A stretch of DNA of 64,000 nucleotides, taken from NCBI GenBank assembly GCA_910584365.1, contig CAJUAF010000003.1, positions 172,126 to 236,125 of the forward strand. The letters are read 5' to 3'. This document shows, one piece after another, positions 17,512 through 26,009 of this stretch. The DNA is from an uncultured Muribaculaceae bacterium. Its GTDB lineage: Bacteria; Bacteroidota; Bacteroidia; Bacteroidales; Muribaculaceae. The position numbers and the translations under genes are program-made. Position 1 is the first letter of the stretch. Each line of letters begins with the position of its first letter. The notes under the pieces are model-generated. The model was not told where the DNA came from and did no database searches. It was given only the letters and a program-made list of their open reading frames with translations.

Positions 17512-17598
17512 ATATAAAAAGGCGCTCATCGCGAGCGCCTTTTTATTGGTTTCCAATAGGTACAATTTCTAAGGTAAAAAAGATTGTTTTAGGTTTGT
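17512..17598 (-). ncRNA. Possible short reverse-strand RNA in a gene-free stretch
   Basis: The gene-free stretch 17427-17792 is AT-rich. On the reverse strand TTTG (17630-17633), 19 nt, then GAACTTTG (17603-17610) resembles a promoter with one mismatch at the first -7 base. A transcript from about 17598 would end at the bidirectional terminator, giving about 85 nt with no credible ORF. An AT-rich hairpin of 10 bp lies further right (17737-17763), and TAATCTTAAAATG occurs twice (17724 and 17762). This is a weak candidate. Confidence 0.25.
17514..17546. terminator. Intrinsic terminator after the glycosyltransferase pair
   Basis: A perfect 14-bp stem of ATAAAAAGGCGCTC and its complement with a 5-nt loop (ATCGC). 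It ends in a T-run on the plus strand and, because the left arm starts with A-runs, also works on the minus strand. Confidence 0.85.
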
Positions 17599-17792
17599 GA
17601 TGCAAAGTTCGCCCTTTTTATCGGGCTGACAAAATATATTTATATGTTATTAGACATAATTTTTTAACGGTTTAATCTTCGGCAGCCGGATAACTATTAT
17701 CTAAGAGGTTTAAAATCAGAGGATAATCTTAAAATGTAATTAAACATATAAATTGTTTAATTAATCTTAAAATGCGGTATCTGTCCCCAATT

Positions 17793-18551
17793 TTATGACA
17801 TTTCGTCGAAAATTTTCAAAGAAAATTCATTTCCGTCAAAAACTCCATACGAGAAATGGTATATCCAGTCGCCAAGAATTACCATACGACAACCGCGCTT
17901 ATTCAGCGGTAAATCCAGCAGTATGTGGCGGTGTCCGTAGACGAAAAAATCAATCTCCGGGTCGACGTCGCGGAGATATTCCTTGCTGAAGATAACCAGC
18001 GGTTCTTTATCTTCCCCCTCGAATTCGGGCAGAATATGGTCTTCATACCGGCGGGAGGCTTTAGACCAACCGTGGGCGAAAGCTATTGTCCACCGAGGAT
18101 GGATAGCGGCATAAAGTTTCTGGCACAACCGGTTCCGGAACATTGCTCGGAGAAAACGGAACGTTGGTTTTAGCTGACCCACGCCGTCACCGTGGGTCAG
18201 GAAAAATTTCTTACCGCGAATCATTCTTACTTCATAGCCGTCCACGACCTCCAGGCCGATTTCGTTACGCAGATAATCGAACAGCCAGATGTCATGGTTG
18301 CCGATAAACCAGTGGATTTTTGTTCCCCGGTCGGCCATTCGGGCCAATGCACCGAAAAAACGCACATATCCCCGCGGAGCCACGTTGCGGTATTCATACC
18401 AGTAGTCCAGTATGTCTCCAAGAAGATACAGCTCGTCGGCATCTCCGGCGATGGAGTCCAGGAAGCGCACCACCCGTTTTTCCCACTGCATTTTGTCGGG
18501 AAAATAGGTGGCGCCCAGGTGTAGGTCGGATATGAAATATACGCGCCCCAT
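17793..18551 (-). CDS. lpxH: UDP-2,3-diacylglucosamine diphosphatase, LpxH-type
   Basis: From the ATG at 18551 this is a 252-residue calcineurin-like phosphoesterase. Metal-binding motifs are DLHLG (D9, H11), GDILDYW (45-51), GNHD (84-87), a histidine in FLTHGDG, and GHRH near the C terminus. This is the LpxH pattern of the enzyme releasing UMP from UDP-diacylglucosamine in lipid A synthesis at the inner-membrane face. The frame is open for 18 codons upstream, but the start used overlaps the stop of the DUF59 gene (TAATG), a typical coupled junction. Together with kdsA at 35692 it shows a lipid A/Kdo envelope. Confidence 0.88.
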   Translation of the reverse strand: MGRVYFISDLHLGATYFPDKMQWEKRVVRFLDSIAGDADELYLLGDILDYWYEYRNVAPRGYVRFFGALARMADRGTKIHWFIGNHDIWLFDYLRNEIGLEVVDGYEVRMIRGKKFFLTHGDGVGQLKPTFRFLRAMFRNRLCQKLYAAIHPRWTIAFAHGWSKASRRYEDHILPEFEGEDKEPLVIFSKEYLRDVDPEIDFFVYGHRHILLDLPLNKRGCRMVILGDWIYHFSYGVFDGNEFSLKIFDEMS

Positions 18552-18871
18552 TACAACATTCCGAGTTCGAGCTTCGCCTCCTCGCTCATCATGTCTTTGT
18601 CCCATTCCGGTTCGAAGACAATATTTATATTTACGGATTTAAGTCCCTCGATAGTCTCAAGTTTCAGACGGGCGTCCTCGACGATAAAGTCGGCCATAGG
18701 GCAAGAGGGGGCCGTCATCGTCATGTCGATATTGAGATTGGCATCATCGTCGATGTCTATTTTATATATGAGTCCCAGGTTGTAGATATCTACGGGAATT
18801 TCGGGATCGAACACCGTTTTAAGCATCTCTACAACTTTTTCTTCCAGTTTCAGTCGGGTTTCAGCGTCCAT
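18551..18871 (-). CDS. DUF59/MIP18-type Fe-S cluster assembly factor
   Basis: A 106-residue protein with the full DUF59 signature. It includes TVFDPEIPVDIYNLGLIYKI, MTMTAPSCPMAD with the conserved cysteine, and a C-terminal hydrophobic-acidic segment. Such proteins (SufT/PaaD/MIP18 relatives) assist maturation of Fe-S proteins. It is coupled to lpxH by a 1-nt overlap and has its own well-formed promoter 37 bp upstream. There is no suf operon nearby, so the specific client is unknown. Confidence 0.9.
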   Translation of the reverse strand: MDAETRLKLEEKVVEMLKTVFDPEIPVDIYNLGLIYKIDIDDDANLNIDMTMTAPSCPMADFIVEDARLKLETIEGLKSVNINIVFEPEWDKDMMSEEAKLELGML

Positions 18872-18907
18872 AATTCACTATAATTATGCGTCACAAAATA
18901 TTTATCA

Positions 18908-18939
18908 CAAAATTACGGAAAGTTTCGTTCTTCACCAAA
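18908..18939 (-). promoter_or_regulatory. Bacteroidetes promoter for DUF59-lpxH
   Basis: On the reverse strand TTTG (18936-18939), a 20-nt spacer, then TAATTTTG (18908-18915) fits the consensus exactly. It overlaps the divergent promoter of the ABC-F gene. Confidence 0.7.
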
Positions 18940-18954
18940 CTATTCGTAAATTTG
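18923..18954 (+). promoter_or_regulatory. Promoter of the ABC-F gene, suggesting a leaderless mRNA
   Basis: TTTC (18923-18926), 20 nt, TAAATTTG (18947-18954). The ATG of the ABC-F gene lies at 18959, only 4 nt past the -7 element, so transcription would begin at or next to the start codon. Confidence 0.55.
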
Positions 18955-18958
18955 CATT

Positions 18959-20743
18959 ATGATTAGCTACCTCCAACTCGAGAATCTTACCAAAAGCCAC
19001 GGCGACCGCATGATATTTGCGGATGTCACTTTCGGCATAAACCAAGGGGACAAGATTGCCCTTATCGCCAAGAACGGAACCGGAAAGACGACCCTCCTGC
19101 GATGTATCGCCGGGAAGGAATCGGTGGATTCGGGCAATATCACTCCGCGCAAAGATCTTAAAATCGGCTTCCTGGAACAGATTCCGGAATTTATTCCGGG
19201 CATGACCGTAGGAGAATACGCCGGCACGGATGAGAAGCTGCGCCGTCTGCTGACCCAGATGGAAGTGTACCGTCCTGAGGATCTGATTGACAATCTCTCG
19301 GGAGGACAGCGCAAACGCCTTGCATTGGCCAGGGTAATCGCCTCCGAACCCGATCTACTGATTCTCGACGAGCCTACCAACCACCTCGACATCCCTACAA
19401 TCGAGTGGCTGGAGGGGTATCTGACCCGCTCTAAAGTAACCCTGCTGATGGTGACTCATGACCGCTATTTTCTTGACAGGGTCTGCGACAAAATCATCGA
19501 GATTGATCGTGCCGAGGTATATGTCTATGAAGGTAAATACGACAATTTCCTGCGCCGGCGCCGCGAGCGTATCGACGGGATGACATCGGCACTGGCCAAA
19601 GTGAAGAATACTCTTCGGAAAGAGCAGGAGTGGATGAACCGTCAGCCACAGGCCCGCGCCGGGAAAGCCCAGTATCGTATAGACGCTTTTCATGACCTGA
19701 AAAAACGGTCGCAGGTGAATCTCCGCGAACGAAACGTGGGCCTGAAAGTAAAATCTTCATATATCGGTTCGAAAATATTCGAGGCGGTAGGTGTGACCAA
19801 GTCGTTCGGAGACCAGTGTGTGCTTGATGATTTTAACTATGTGTTCTCCCGTTATGAGAAAGTCGGAATCATCGGCCGGAACGGTGCCGGCAAATCCACG
19901 TTTATAAAGATGCTCCAGGGGTTGATACAGCCCGACAGCGGTTATTTTGAAGTGGGGGAAACTGTCCGTTTCGGCTATTACAGCCAGGAGGGGATAGCCT
20001 TCGATGATAACAAGCGCGTTATCGACGCCATCACCGATATGGCCGAAGATATCGTTGTCAATGACGGTGTTCATTATACTCCCTCGCAGTTTCTCCAGCA
20101 TTTTCTGTTTACTCCTGCCGATCAGCAGAAATATATCGCCAAACTGAGTGGAGGAGAGAGAAGCCGTTTACACCTGGCGGCCGTGCTGATGAAATCACCC
20201 AATTTCCTTGTGCTTGACGAACCGACCAACGACCTGGACATCGTCACTCTTGGTATTCTGGAGGATTACCTCGCGGAATTCAAAGGATGCGTGATTGTCA
20301 TTTCCCACGACCGTTTCTTCCTTGACTCCATCGCCGACCATCTTTTCGTTTTCGAAGGGGACGGAAAGGTACGGGATTTCCCGGGTAATTATACCGAGTA
20401 CCGCCAGTGGCGCGATGCCCGTGAGAAAGAAGCCCGGACAGTGCAGAATCCTCGCCGGAATTCATCCCCTGCGGCAGATGCCGACGGCTCCGCACAGACT
20501 GCCCGCGTCAGCCGGGGAGGGATTGAACGCGCTCCGAAACTGACCTTCAAGGAACGGAAAGAGCTGGAAGCTCTGACAGAGGAAATTGACCGGCTGACGG
20601 AAGAGAAGCAGGAACTTGAGCGGCTTTTCAATTCCGGGGAAGTCGTAGCGGACATCGACAGCAAGTCGCGCCGTTATACGGAGCTTGCCTCCCTGCTGGA
20701 CGATAAGGAAATGCGCTGGCTTGAATTGTCGGAGAAAGCCTGA
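18959..20743 (+). CDS. ABC-F family ATPase (ribosome-associated type)
   Basis: A 594-residue protein with two ABC cassettes and no membrane domain. The first Walker A is KNGTGKTT (residues 38-45) with signature NLSGGQRKRLAL. The second is GRNGAGKST near residue 310 with signature LSGGERSRLHL. Both Walker B segments end in DEPTNHLD or DEPTNDLD. An inter-domain linker rich in Arg/Lys and a C-terminal coiled coil (EERKELEALTEEIDRLTEEK region) are typical of Uup/EttA relatives that act on the ribosome or on replication intermediates. Whether it gives antibiotic protection cannot be told. The start follows a promoter by only a few bases. Confidence 0.92.
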   Translation: MISYLQLENLTKSHGDRMIFADVTFGINQGDKIALIAKNGTGKTTLLRCIAGKESVDSGNITPRKDLKIGFLEQIPEFIPGMTVGEYAGTDEKLRRLLTQMEVYRPEDLIDNLSGGQRKRLALARVIASEPDLLILDEPTNHLDIPTIEWLEGYLTRSKVTLLMVTHDRYFLDRVCDKIIEIDRAEVYVYEGKYDNFLRRRRERIDGMTSALAKVKNTLRKEQEWMNRQPQARAGKAQYRIDAFHDLKKRSQVNLRERNVGLKVKSSYIGSKIFEAVGVTKSFGDQCVLDDFNYVFSRYEKVGIIGRNGAGKSTFIKMLQGLIQPDSGYFEVGETVRFGYYSQEGIAFDDNKRVIDAITDMAEDIVVNDGVHYTPSQFLQHFLFTPADQQKYIAKLSGGERSRLHLAAVLMKSPNFLVLDEPTNDLDIVTLGILEDYLAEFKGCVIVISHDRFFLDSIADHLFVFEGDGKVRDFPGNYTEYRQWRDAREKEARTVQNPRRNSSPAADADGSAQTARVSRGGIERAPKLTFKERKELEALTEEIDRLTEEKQELERLFNSGEVVADIDSKSRRYTELASLLDDKEMRWLELSEKA

Positions 20744-20853
20744 CGATCACAGTGAAAGTGAAGAAAGAACTTTAAACTCCGGCATAGATAGATTCACCAA
20801 GTAAGAAACAGAGAGAAATACAGATATATAAGATATTCAAGATTTCAGACAGG

Positions 20854-22002
20854 ATGGAACGCAGAGATTTTTTAAGGATAAGTGCTTTCGGACTTGCATC
20901 CGCCGTAATCGGGGGTGTCAGCGCTGGAAATGTTTTGCCGTCATCCGGTGGAGGACGGTCTGATTCGACGCGCCCGGGACACCTTAATCTTCGTTTCTTC
21001 CCATACGAGCTGAAACTGAAGCACGCGTTCAACCTCGCCAAGTATTCCCGGACAACGACTCCCGACGTACAACTTGAAATTGAATACGACGGTCTGACCG
21101 GCTACGGAGAGGCATCCATGCCTCCATATCTCGGAGAATCCGTCGAATCAGTGACCCGCTTTCTCTCTTCTCTGGATCTTGGACAGTTCACTGATCCTTT
21201 CCGCATAGAAGAAATTCTCGATTATATGGATGGCGTCGCGCCGGGTAACAATGCTGCCAAAGCTGCAGTGGACATCGCCCTGCACGATCTTGTTGGTAAG
21301 ATAATGCGTCAGCCCTGGTACAGGATATGGGGACTCAATCCCGACCACACACCTTATACATCCTTTACAATAGGCATTGATACTCCCGATGTGGTTCGCC
21401 GCAAGGTTGCCGAAGCATCTCCATACAAAATCCTGAAAGTCAAGATGGGGCTTGACAATGACCGGCAACTGGTGGAGACGATCAGGGAATGCCGTCCTGA
21501 GGTCCCGATATGCGTTGACGCCAACCAGGGGTGGACCGACAAGGAGAAAGCCCTGGATATGTGTCACTGGCTTGCCTCGCGGGGATGCCTGTTTGTAGAG
21601 CAGCCGATGGCTAAGGAGAATATCGATGATACGGCATGGCTGACCGAGCGTTCTCCGCTGCCGATTATCGCCGATGAGGCTGTAAAAAGGCTCGATGACA
21701 TACTTCCCCTGAAAGGAGTCTATGACGGCATAAACATCAAGCTGATGAAATCCGGCGGTATGCATGAGGCATACCGTATGGCCACACTCGCCCGCGCTCT
21801 CGGGATGAAAGTTATGCTGGGGTGCATGACCGAAACGTCATGCGCCGTCTCTGCCGCCGCCCAGCTGGCCCCCCTGGCGGAGTATGCCGATCTGGACGGC
21901 AATCTGCTGATAGCCAATGATCGCTTCGACGGCATGAAGATAACCGACGGCCGCATTGTTCTCCCCCGCGAGAGGCCAGGAATCGGCGTCAGCCTCCTCT
22001 GA
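20854..22002 (+). CDS. L-Ala-D/L-Glu (dipeptide) epimerase, enolase superfamily, Tat-type signal
   Basis: This 382-residue protein starts MERRDFLRISAFGLASAVIGG, a twin-arginine export signal, so the enzyme is predicted to be periplasmic or envelope-bound. The mature part has the muconate-lactonizing-type enolase layout. The KxK catalytic motif is in LKVKMGLDND, metal ligands are in DANQGW, VEQPM and IADEAV, and a second lysine is in NIKLMKSGG. This pattern matches dipeptide epimerases that act on murein peptides. Residues of the specificity loop were not compared in detail. It is convergent with the TonB receptor gene downstream (46 bp). Confidence 0.84.
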   Translation: MERRDFLRISAFGLASAVIGGVSAGNVLPSSGGGRSDSTRPGHLNLRFFPYELKLKHAFNLAKYSRTTTPDVQLEIEYDGLTGYGEASMPPYLGESVESVTRFLSSLDLGQFTDPFRIEEILDYMDGVAPGNNAAKAAVDIALHDLVGKIMRQPWYRIWGLNPDHTPYTSFTIGIDTPDVVRRKVAEASPYKILKVKMGLDNDRQLVETIRECRPEVPICVDANQGWTDKEKALDMCHWLASRGCLFVEQPMAKENIDDTAWLTERSPLPIIADEAVKRLDDILPLKGVYDGINIKLMKSGGMHEAYRMATLARALGMKVMLGCMTETSCAVSAAAQLAPLAEYADLDGNLLIANDRFDGMKITDGRIVLPRERPGIGVSLL

Positions 22003-22048
22003 TTCCGAAGATTCGGCAGCCGCCGGATTCCTGTCTGTTCTACATTTC

Positions 22049-24340
22049 TTACAGATGAAGTTTCGCTCCCAGGACAAGGCTTCTCGGGAGCATAGGACCG
22101 TAGATATATCCCGAGTCGCGGAGATACCCCTTGTCAAAATCTTTCTGATAGCTGTTGAAAATATTTACGGCGCCGAGGCTGAACTCCAGGCAGGCTGTCT
22201 TGAATATTTTCAGTTCGTAGGTAAGTTTGGCATTGAGATCGAAGAACTGCGGAGTTGTCACAGCTTCATCCACGGCTACACCAGATCCGGCAAGATGCTG
22301 TACAAGCATTTTGCCCGTGTAAGTTCCCGACAGGGCGATATTGAAATGCCGGTCTATGTTCCAGGTACCGGTAATAAATCCGTAGAGATCCGGAGTGCGG
22401 AACATCTTTTTTACCGGCGGGACGTCCGGATTATCGCTCCACCGTTCCGGTTCCTTGTAGCGGCTTCTCTGCCATGTCATGCCCCCCTGGATGACCCATC
22501 GGGGCCATGAGAGACGGAACTCGGCGTTGACTCCTCCGACTCGGGCTCCTTTCCCGTTATATCGTTCAAGAACGGCATTCCCTTCGCCGTCAGGCATATC
22601 CAGCTGACGCAGGGCAAAGACATCCCTCAGATCGGTAAAGAATCCCTCTACCATCAGGTTGGCCTGTACACCTCCGATATGCCAGTAGAAATCGGCGGAA
22701 CCGCTTATGCTCTGACTGCTCTCCTGTTTCAGACCGGGAGCCAGCACGGTTACCAGGCGTTCGCCGCCTACGATTGCTATATGGAAATCCTCGTCGTATG
22801 CCTGGGGCGAGCGGAAGCCTGTCGAATAAGAGAGACGGAAATTAGCGCTTTCCGAAGGATTAAACCGTATGTTGGCGCGCGGAGAGATAATCGGATTGTC
22901 AATCATCGAGTGCTTGTCGATACGGGCGCCGATAAGAAAACCCCACCGGCTGTCGCGCCATTCGTTCTGGAGATAACCGCTGAAAATGTTTACTTTCTGA
23001 GTGGCATCGTGGTTATAGCCCAGCGTGACGTCATGAAGATAATTATGGTTGTATTCCACTCCGGCGATGAACTCTGCCGGCATGAACCACAGGCGTTTGA
23101 GCGAACGCGTGTATTGCGCTCCGGCAACTACGGTAAGGTCGGTGGTGCGGCCGTAGGCGTCGGGGTCCATCTCGCTGCCGTAATAGCTCTGGCGGCGCGT
23201 TGACTGGATAGCGGAGAAGATATTGAAATGATTGTCGCGCTCCCGGCTCCAGTAGTCAAACGAGACCTCCCCTCCGTGGATATTATGGTCAGTCTGCTCG
23301 CAGACCCATGCCAGATGAGGCGGCATATCCAGCTGGTCTCCTCCGCGGCGGATCTCATGAGTGCCGTGGTATTCCATCGTCAGGCGTGTGTCGGGATTGA
23401 ACCGCATAGTCCCTTTCGCTCCGAGGGTCTGGCTTTTCAGAGAGGGGATTTCGGTGAAGCCGTCTCCGTCATGGTCGTAGCCGTCGCGGCTGCGGTTCTG
23501 CCCGTAGATGAACAGGCCTATGTTATTGTTGTTCCCCACTACGGAGGCGTTGACGGTAGTGTTATTGTCGAGTGCGCCTGAAAAGCCGATAGTGGTCAGC
23601 GAATGGGAAACTTCGGCGTAGTTGATTGCCGGATCTTTGGTGATGATATTGATGGTGCCACCGATTGCCGAGGAACCGAACAGCGCCGATCCGCCTCCGC
23701 GCATTACTTCCACTCGGTCAATCATGTTCGCCGGAATCTGTTCCAGTCCGTAGACACCCGCCAGAGCCGAGAACACCGGTCGCGAGTTCCTCAGAATCTG
23801 GGAATAATGGCCGTCGAGGCCGTTGATTCTTACCTGGGTGAAACCGCAGTTCTGACAGTCGTTCTCCACCCGGACACCGGGCTGAAAGTTAAGACCGTCG
23901 GCCAGCGAGGCAGCGTCGACAAGATTGAAAAGACGGTTGTCGATAACCCCTACAAGCACCGGACTTTCGCGCCGCTTGAGTTCGCTTTTACTTCCGGTGA
24001 CGACCACCTGGTCCAGCATCATCACATCCGGTTCTACCTCGAAGTTAAGTTCGGTTGTCTTCCCCGGAAGGAGTGTCACCTGGCGTCTGGCTGTGCCGTA
24101 ACCGGTGAAGCTGGCCTCCACGGTATATTCTCCCGGCTCCAGGTCGCGCAGGGCATAATGGCCCGAGGCGTCGGTAGCGGTGACGGCGTGAAGGGCGGGA
24201 ATCCGGATTATATATGCCGGCATATGTTCGCCGGTCTCTTTGTCAATGACGTGGCCGTGGAGATTTGTATCGGCCGATTGAGCGAAAGACGATATCGCTG
24301 ACAGCAGTAGCGCCAGCGCGGACAATAAGTATCTGGTCAT
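22049..24340 (-). CDS. TonB-dependent outer-membrane receptor with CxxC in the plug
   Basis: A 763-residue receptor with a signal peptide (residues 1-20), a carboxypeptidase-regulatory-like domain (about 27-110), then plug and beta-barrel. The plug contains ENDCQNCGFTQVRINGLDGHYSQIL and VEVMRGGGSALFGSSAIGGTINII. The barrel ends LVLGAKLHL with a short C-terminal strand. The paired cysteines in the plug recur in a Bacteroidetes receptor subgroup whose ligand I cannot name. A His-rich small protein is encoded just upstream on the same strand, which suggests metal or metal-chelate uptake. No SusD partner is present. Confidence 0.9.
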   Translation of the reverse strand: MTRYLLSALALLLSAISSFAQSADTNLHGHVIDKETGEHMPAYIIRIPALHAVTATDASGHYALRDLEPGEYTVEASFTGYGTARRQVTLLPGKTTELNFEVEPDVMMLDQVVVTGSKSELKRRESPVLVGVIDNRLFNLVDAASLADGLNFQPGVRVENDCQNCGFTQVRINGLDGHYSQILRNSRPVFSALAGVYGLEQIPANMIDRVEVMRGGGSALFGSSAIGGTINIITKDPAINYAEVSHSLTTIGFSGALDNNTTVNASVVGNNNNIGLFIYGQNRSRDGYDHDGDGFTEIPSLKSQTLGAKGTMRFNPDTRLTMEYHGTHEIRRGGDQLDMPPHLAWVCEQTDHNIHGGEVSFDYWSRERDNHFNIFSAIQSTRRQSYYGSEMDPDAYGRTTDLTVVAGAQYTRSLKRLWFMPAEFIAGVEYNHNYLHDVTLGYNHDATQKVNIFSGYLQNEWRDSRWGFLIGARIDKHSMIDNPIISPRANIRFNPSESANFRLSYSTGFRSPQAYDEDFHIAIVGGERLVTVLAPGLKQESSQSISGSADFYWHIGGVQANLMVEGFFTDLRDVFALRQLDMPDGEGNAVLERYNGKGARVGGVNAEFRLSWPRWVIQGGMTWQRSRYKEPERWSDNPDVPPVKKMFRTPDLYGFITGTWNIDRHFNIALSGTYTGKMLVQHLAGSGVAVDEAVTTPQFFDLNAKLTYELKIFKTACLEFSLGAVNIFNSYQKDFDKGYLRDSGYIYGPMLPRSLVLGAKLHL

Positions 24341-24463
24341 AATGATTTGTTTTCCGGTCGGAAACCGGGAAAATGATTATAGGAGTCATCCGGCATACAG
24401 CGGATGACCTGAGTGTCAGTAATGTAAAATATGAGGATCAGGGCAACGTGTGCCAAAAGGGTG

Positions 24464-24814
24464 TCAGGCACCCGTAAATGACGGAGGGTCGAGTCCCGAG
24501 GTGCAATCGTCGTTACCCGTACATTCCGCCGGCAGATGCGGAACTTCGATCAGAAGAGTGTATGTTCCTGTAAAGTGAAGCAGGATGAGTTCGCCGCTGT
24601 GTTGTGCCGAGGTAACTGCGGCATTGGAGAGGGCGATCAGCCACAGGGCATTGCTGCTGTGGGTGTGCTGTGTGTTCGGGAAATAAGGGTGGGAGTGGAC
24701 AATGCGGTGTCCATCTTCCCCGGTATGGGTATGGAGAAAGAGAGTGTTCCCGCAGTAGAAAAACGCGAACACAACCAGCATGATGGCGGCAATATATCTC
24801 TGTCTCCTTTCCAT
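24464..24814 (-). CDS. His-rich small membrane/exported protein upstream of the TonB receptor
   Basis: A 116-residue protein with an N-terminal hydrophobic segment (about 7-25). Immediately after it is a cluster of histidines: H28, H30, H36, H40, H42, H50 and H52, including LHTHTGEDGH and HSHPYFPNTQHTH. A second hydrophobic stretch (ALWLIALSNAAVT) follows. The C terminus has a Cys pair (ECTGNDDC). It lies 123 bp upstream of the receptor on the same strand. I read it as a metal-related accessory of the receptor from composition and context; no family name is claimed. Confidence 0.7.
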   Translation of the reverse strand: MERRQRYIAAIMLVVFAFFYCGNTLFLHTHTGEDGHRIVHSHPYFPNTQHTHSSNALWLIALSNAAVTSAQHSGELILLHFTGTYTLLIEVPHLPAECTGNDDCTSGLDPPSFTGA

Positions 24815-24993
24815 TCGGCTGCGAAATTACAAAAAACTTGATGGTCAGGGGGACGGAAATCGGTCCAAACCAATATAAGTGCCGGTCTTTTTGATAATTT
24901 TAACGTGCATGGGCGTCTTTTATGCTCCCTGTGTGCCTAATTTTGCTTCCGGAATCTTAAACACAATCAAAAACCATTCAGACAAATTGCATT

Positions 24994-25167
24994 ATGGATT
25001 ACGAAGAGGATTACAGCAGACACATTTCTGCACAGGAAGATTCCTGGTATGAAGCGACTGAGATATCTGCTGCCGCAGACACGACAGACACAGTGGTCCA
25101 TACCCCTGGGTGTATGCCGGCCAGCGGAGCCGGAGCGACACAGCTTGACAACGAAGATTTCAACTGA
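24994..25167 (+). CDS. Possible 57-residue acidic small protein
   Basis: ATG at 24994 to TGA at 25165-25167. The product begins MDYEEDYSRHISAQEDSWYE, is acidic throughout and ends QLDNEDFN. It has no signal or membrane segment. A -7 element TAATTTTG lies at 24938-24945, about 50 bp upstream. Codon use looks like that of its neighbours. The following gene at 25301 has its own strong promoter. I do not recognise the sequence. Confidence 0.45.
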   Translation: MDYEEDYSRHISAQEDSWYEATEISAAADTTDTVVHTPGCMPASGAGATQLDNEDFN

Positions 25168-25209
25168 GTCCCGAAAATTCCACATTTCCCGAAAAAAAGA
25201 CTGAAAAAA

Positions 25210-25242
25210 TTTGGCACGTGTTGTTATAAATACATATCTTTG
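25210..25242 (+). promoter_or_regulatory. Consensus Bacteroidetes promoter
   Basis: TTTG (25210-25213), 21 nt, TATCTTTG (25235-25242), 58 bp before the start at 25301. Confidence 0.75.
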
Positions 25243-25300
25243 CATCAACAACGCGGAATAATTCCGTGTTGTACTTTAACAACAAAAAGCAATACCATAT

Positions 25301-25876
25301 ATGATATTTACATTCCGAATTGTTTCAGACGAAGTTGACAATTTCCGCCGGGAAATCAAGATTGACGCTGACGCTACATTTCTTGACCTCAAGAACGCCA
25401 TCTGCGACTCGGTAGACTATGACAAGAATCAGATGTGTTCTTTCTTCATCTGTGATGACAACTGGGAGAAAGAGAAGGAAATAACCCTTGAGGACATGGG
25501 ATCCGATTCCGCACAGGAAGTATATCTGATGGATGACAGTATTCTCGGTGATTTTATCGACGACGAAGGGCAGCGCCTGATGTTTACGTTTGATTATATG
25601 ACGGACCGCTCTTTCTTCATCGAAATGAAAAAGCTTGAGACTGGACGTAACCTTATCGATCCGGTCTGCTCCATGGCTGTCGGAAAAGCTCCGACCCAGA
25701 TGATGGAGTTCGAGGAATTTGAAGACAAGAACGCCGCCAAAGCCAAGGCGTCGGCGATAGCAGCCGCAGTGGCCGCCGAAGATATGGGCGAGGAATTCTA
25801 CGGTTCCGAGCAGTTCAACGACGACGAATTCAGCGCCGAGGGATTCGACGAAATGAACTTTGACGAAAAATTCTGA
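25301..25876 (+). CDS. Acidic protein related to plasmid pRiA4b ORF-3
   Basis: A 191-residue acidic protein. The N-terminal part MIFTFRIVSDEVDNFRREIKI followed by TFLDLKNAICDSVDYDKNQMCSFFI has the pattern of the pRiA4b ORF-3 fold, in which a short motif on paired strands precedes a helix. The C-terminal third is Ala/Glu-rich with a run of acidic residues. Family members are widespread in Bacteroidetes and have no firm role. It stands alone with a strong promoter and a strong terminator, suggesting a well-expressed single gene. Confidence 0.72.
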   Translation: MIFTFRIVSDEVDNFRREIKIDADATFLDLKNAICDSVDYDKNQMCSFFICDDNWEKEKEITLEDMGSDSAQEVYLMDDSILGDFIDDEGQRLMFTFDYMTDRSFFIEMKKLETGRNLIDPVCSMAVGKAPTQMMEFEEFEDKNAAKAKASAIAAAVAAEDMGEEFYGSEQFNDDEFSAEGFDEMNFDEKF

Positions 25877-25930
25877 TAGACGGACACCCGTAGCGGATGT
25901 TTCCGTTACGGGGCTACAAGTACGATAACG

Positions 25931-25969
25931 CCGTCGGCTGGAGTCCATGATTCGGATTCCAGCCGACGG
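25931..25969 (+). terminator. Intrinsic terminator
   Basis: A 12-bp perfect stem of CCGTCGGCTGGA with TCCAGCCGACGG (25931-25942 and 25958-25969), followed by TTTGTTTT. Confidence 0.85.
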
Positions 25970-26009
25970 TTTGTTTTATTCGATTTTAGAAGTTTATAGA
26001 CTGTTTTAA

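Noticed and set aside
24815..24993. A cobalamin or other metabolite riboswitch before the His-rich/TonB receptor genes
   Set aside because: No conserved B12-box or other riboswitch core could be found on the reverse strand.
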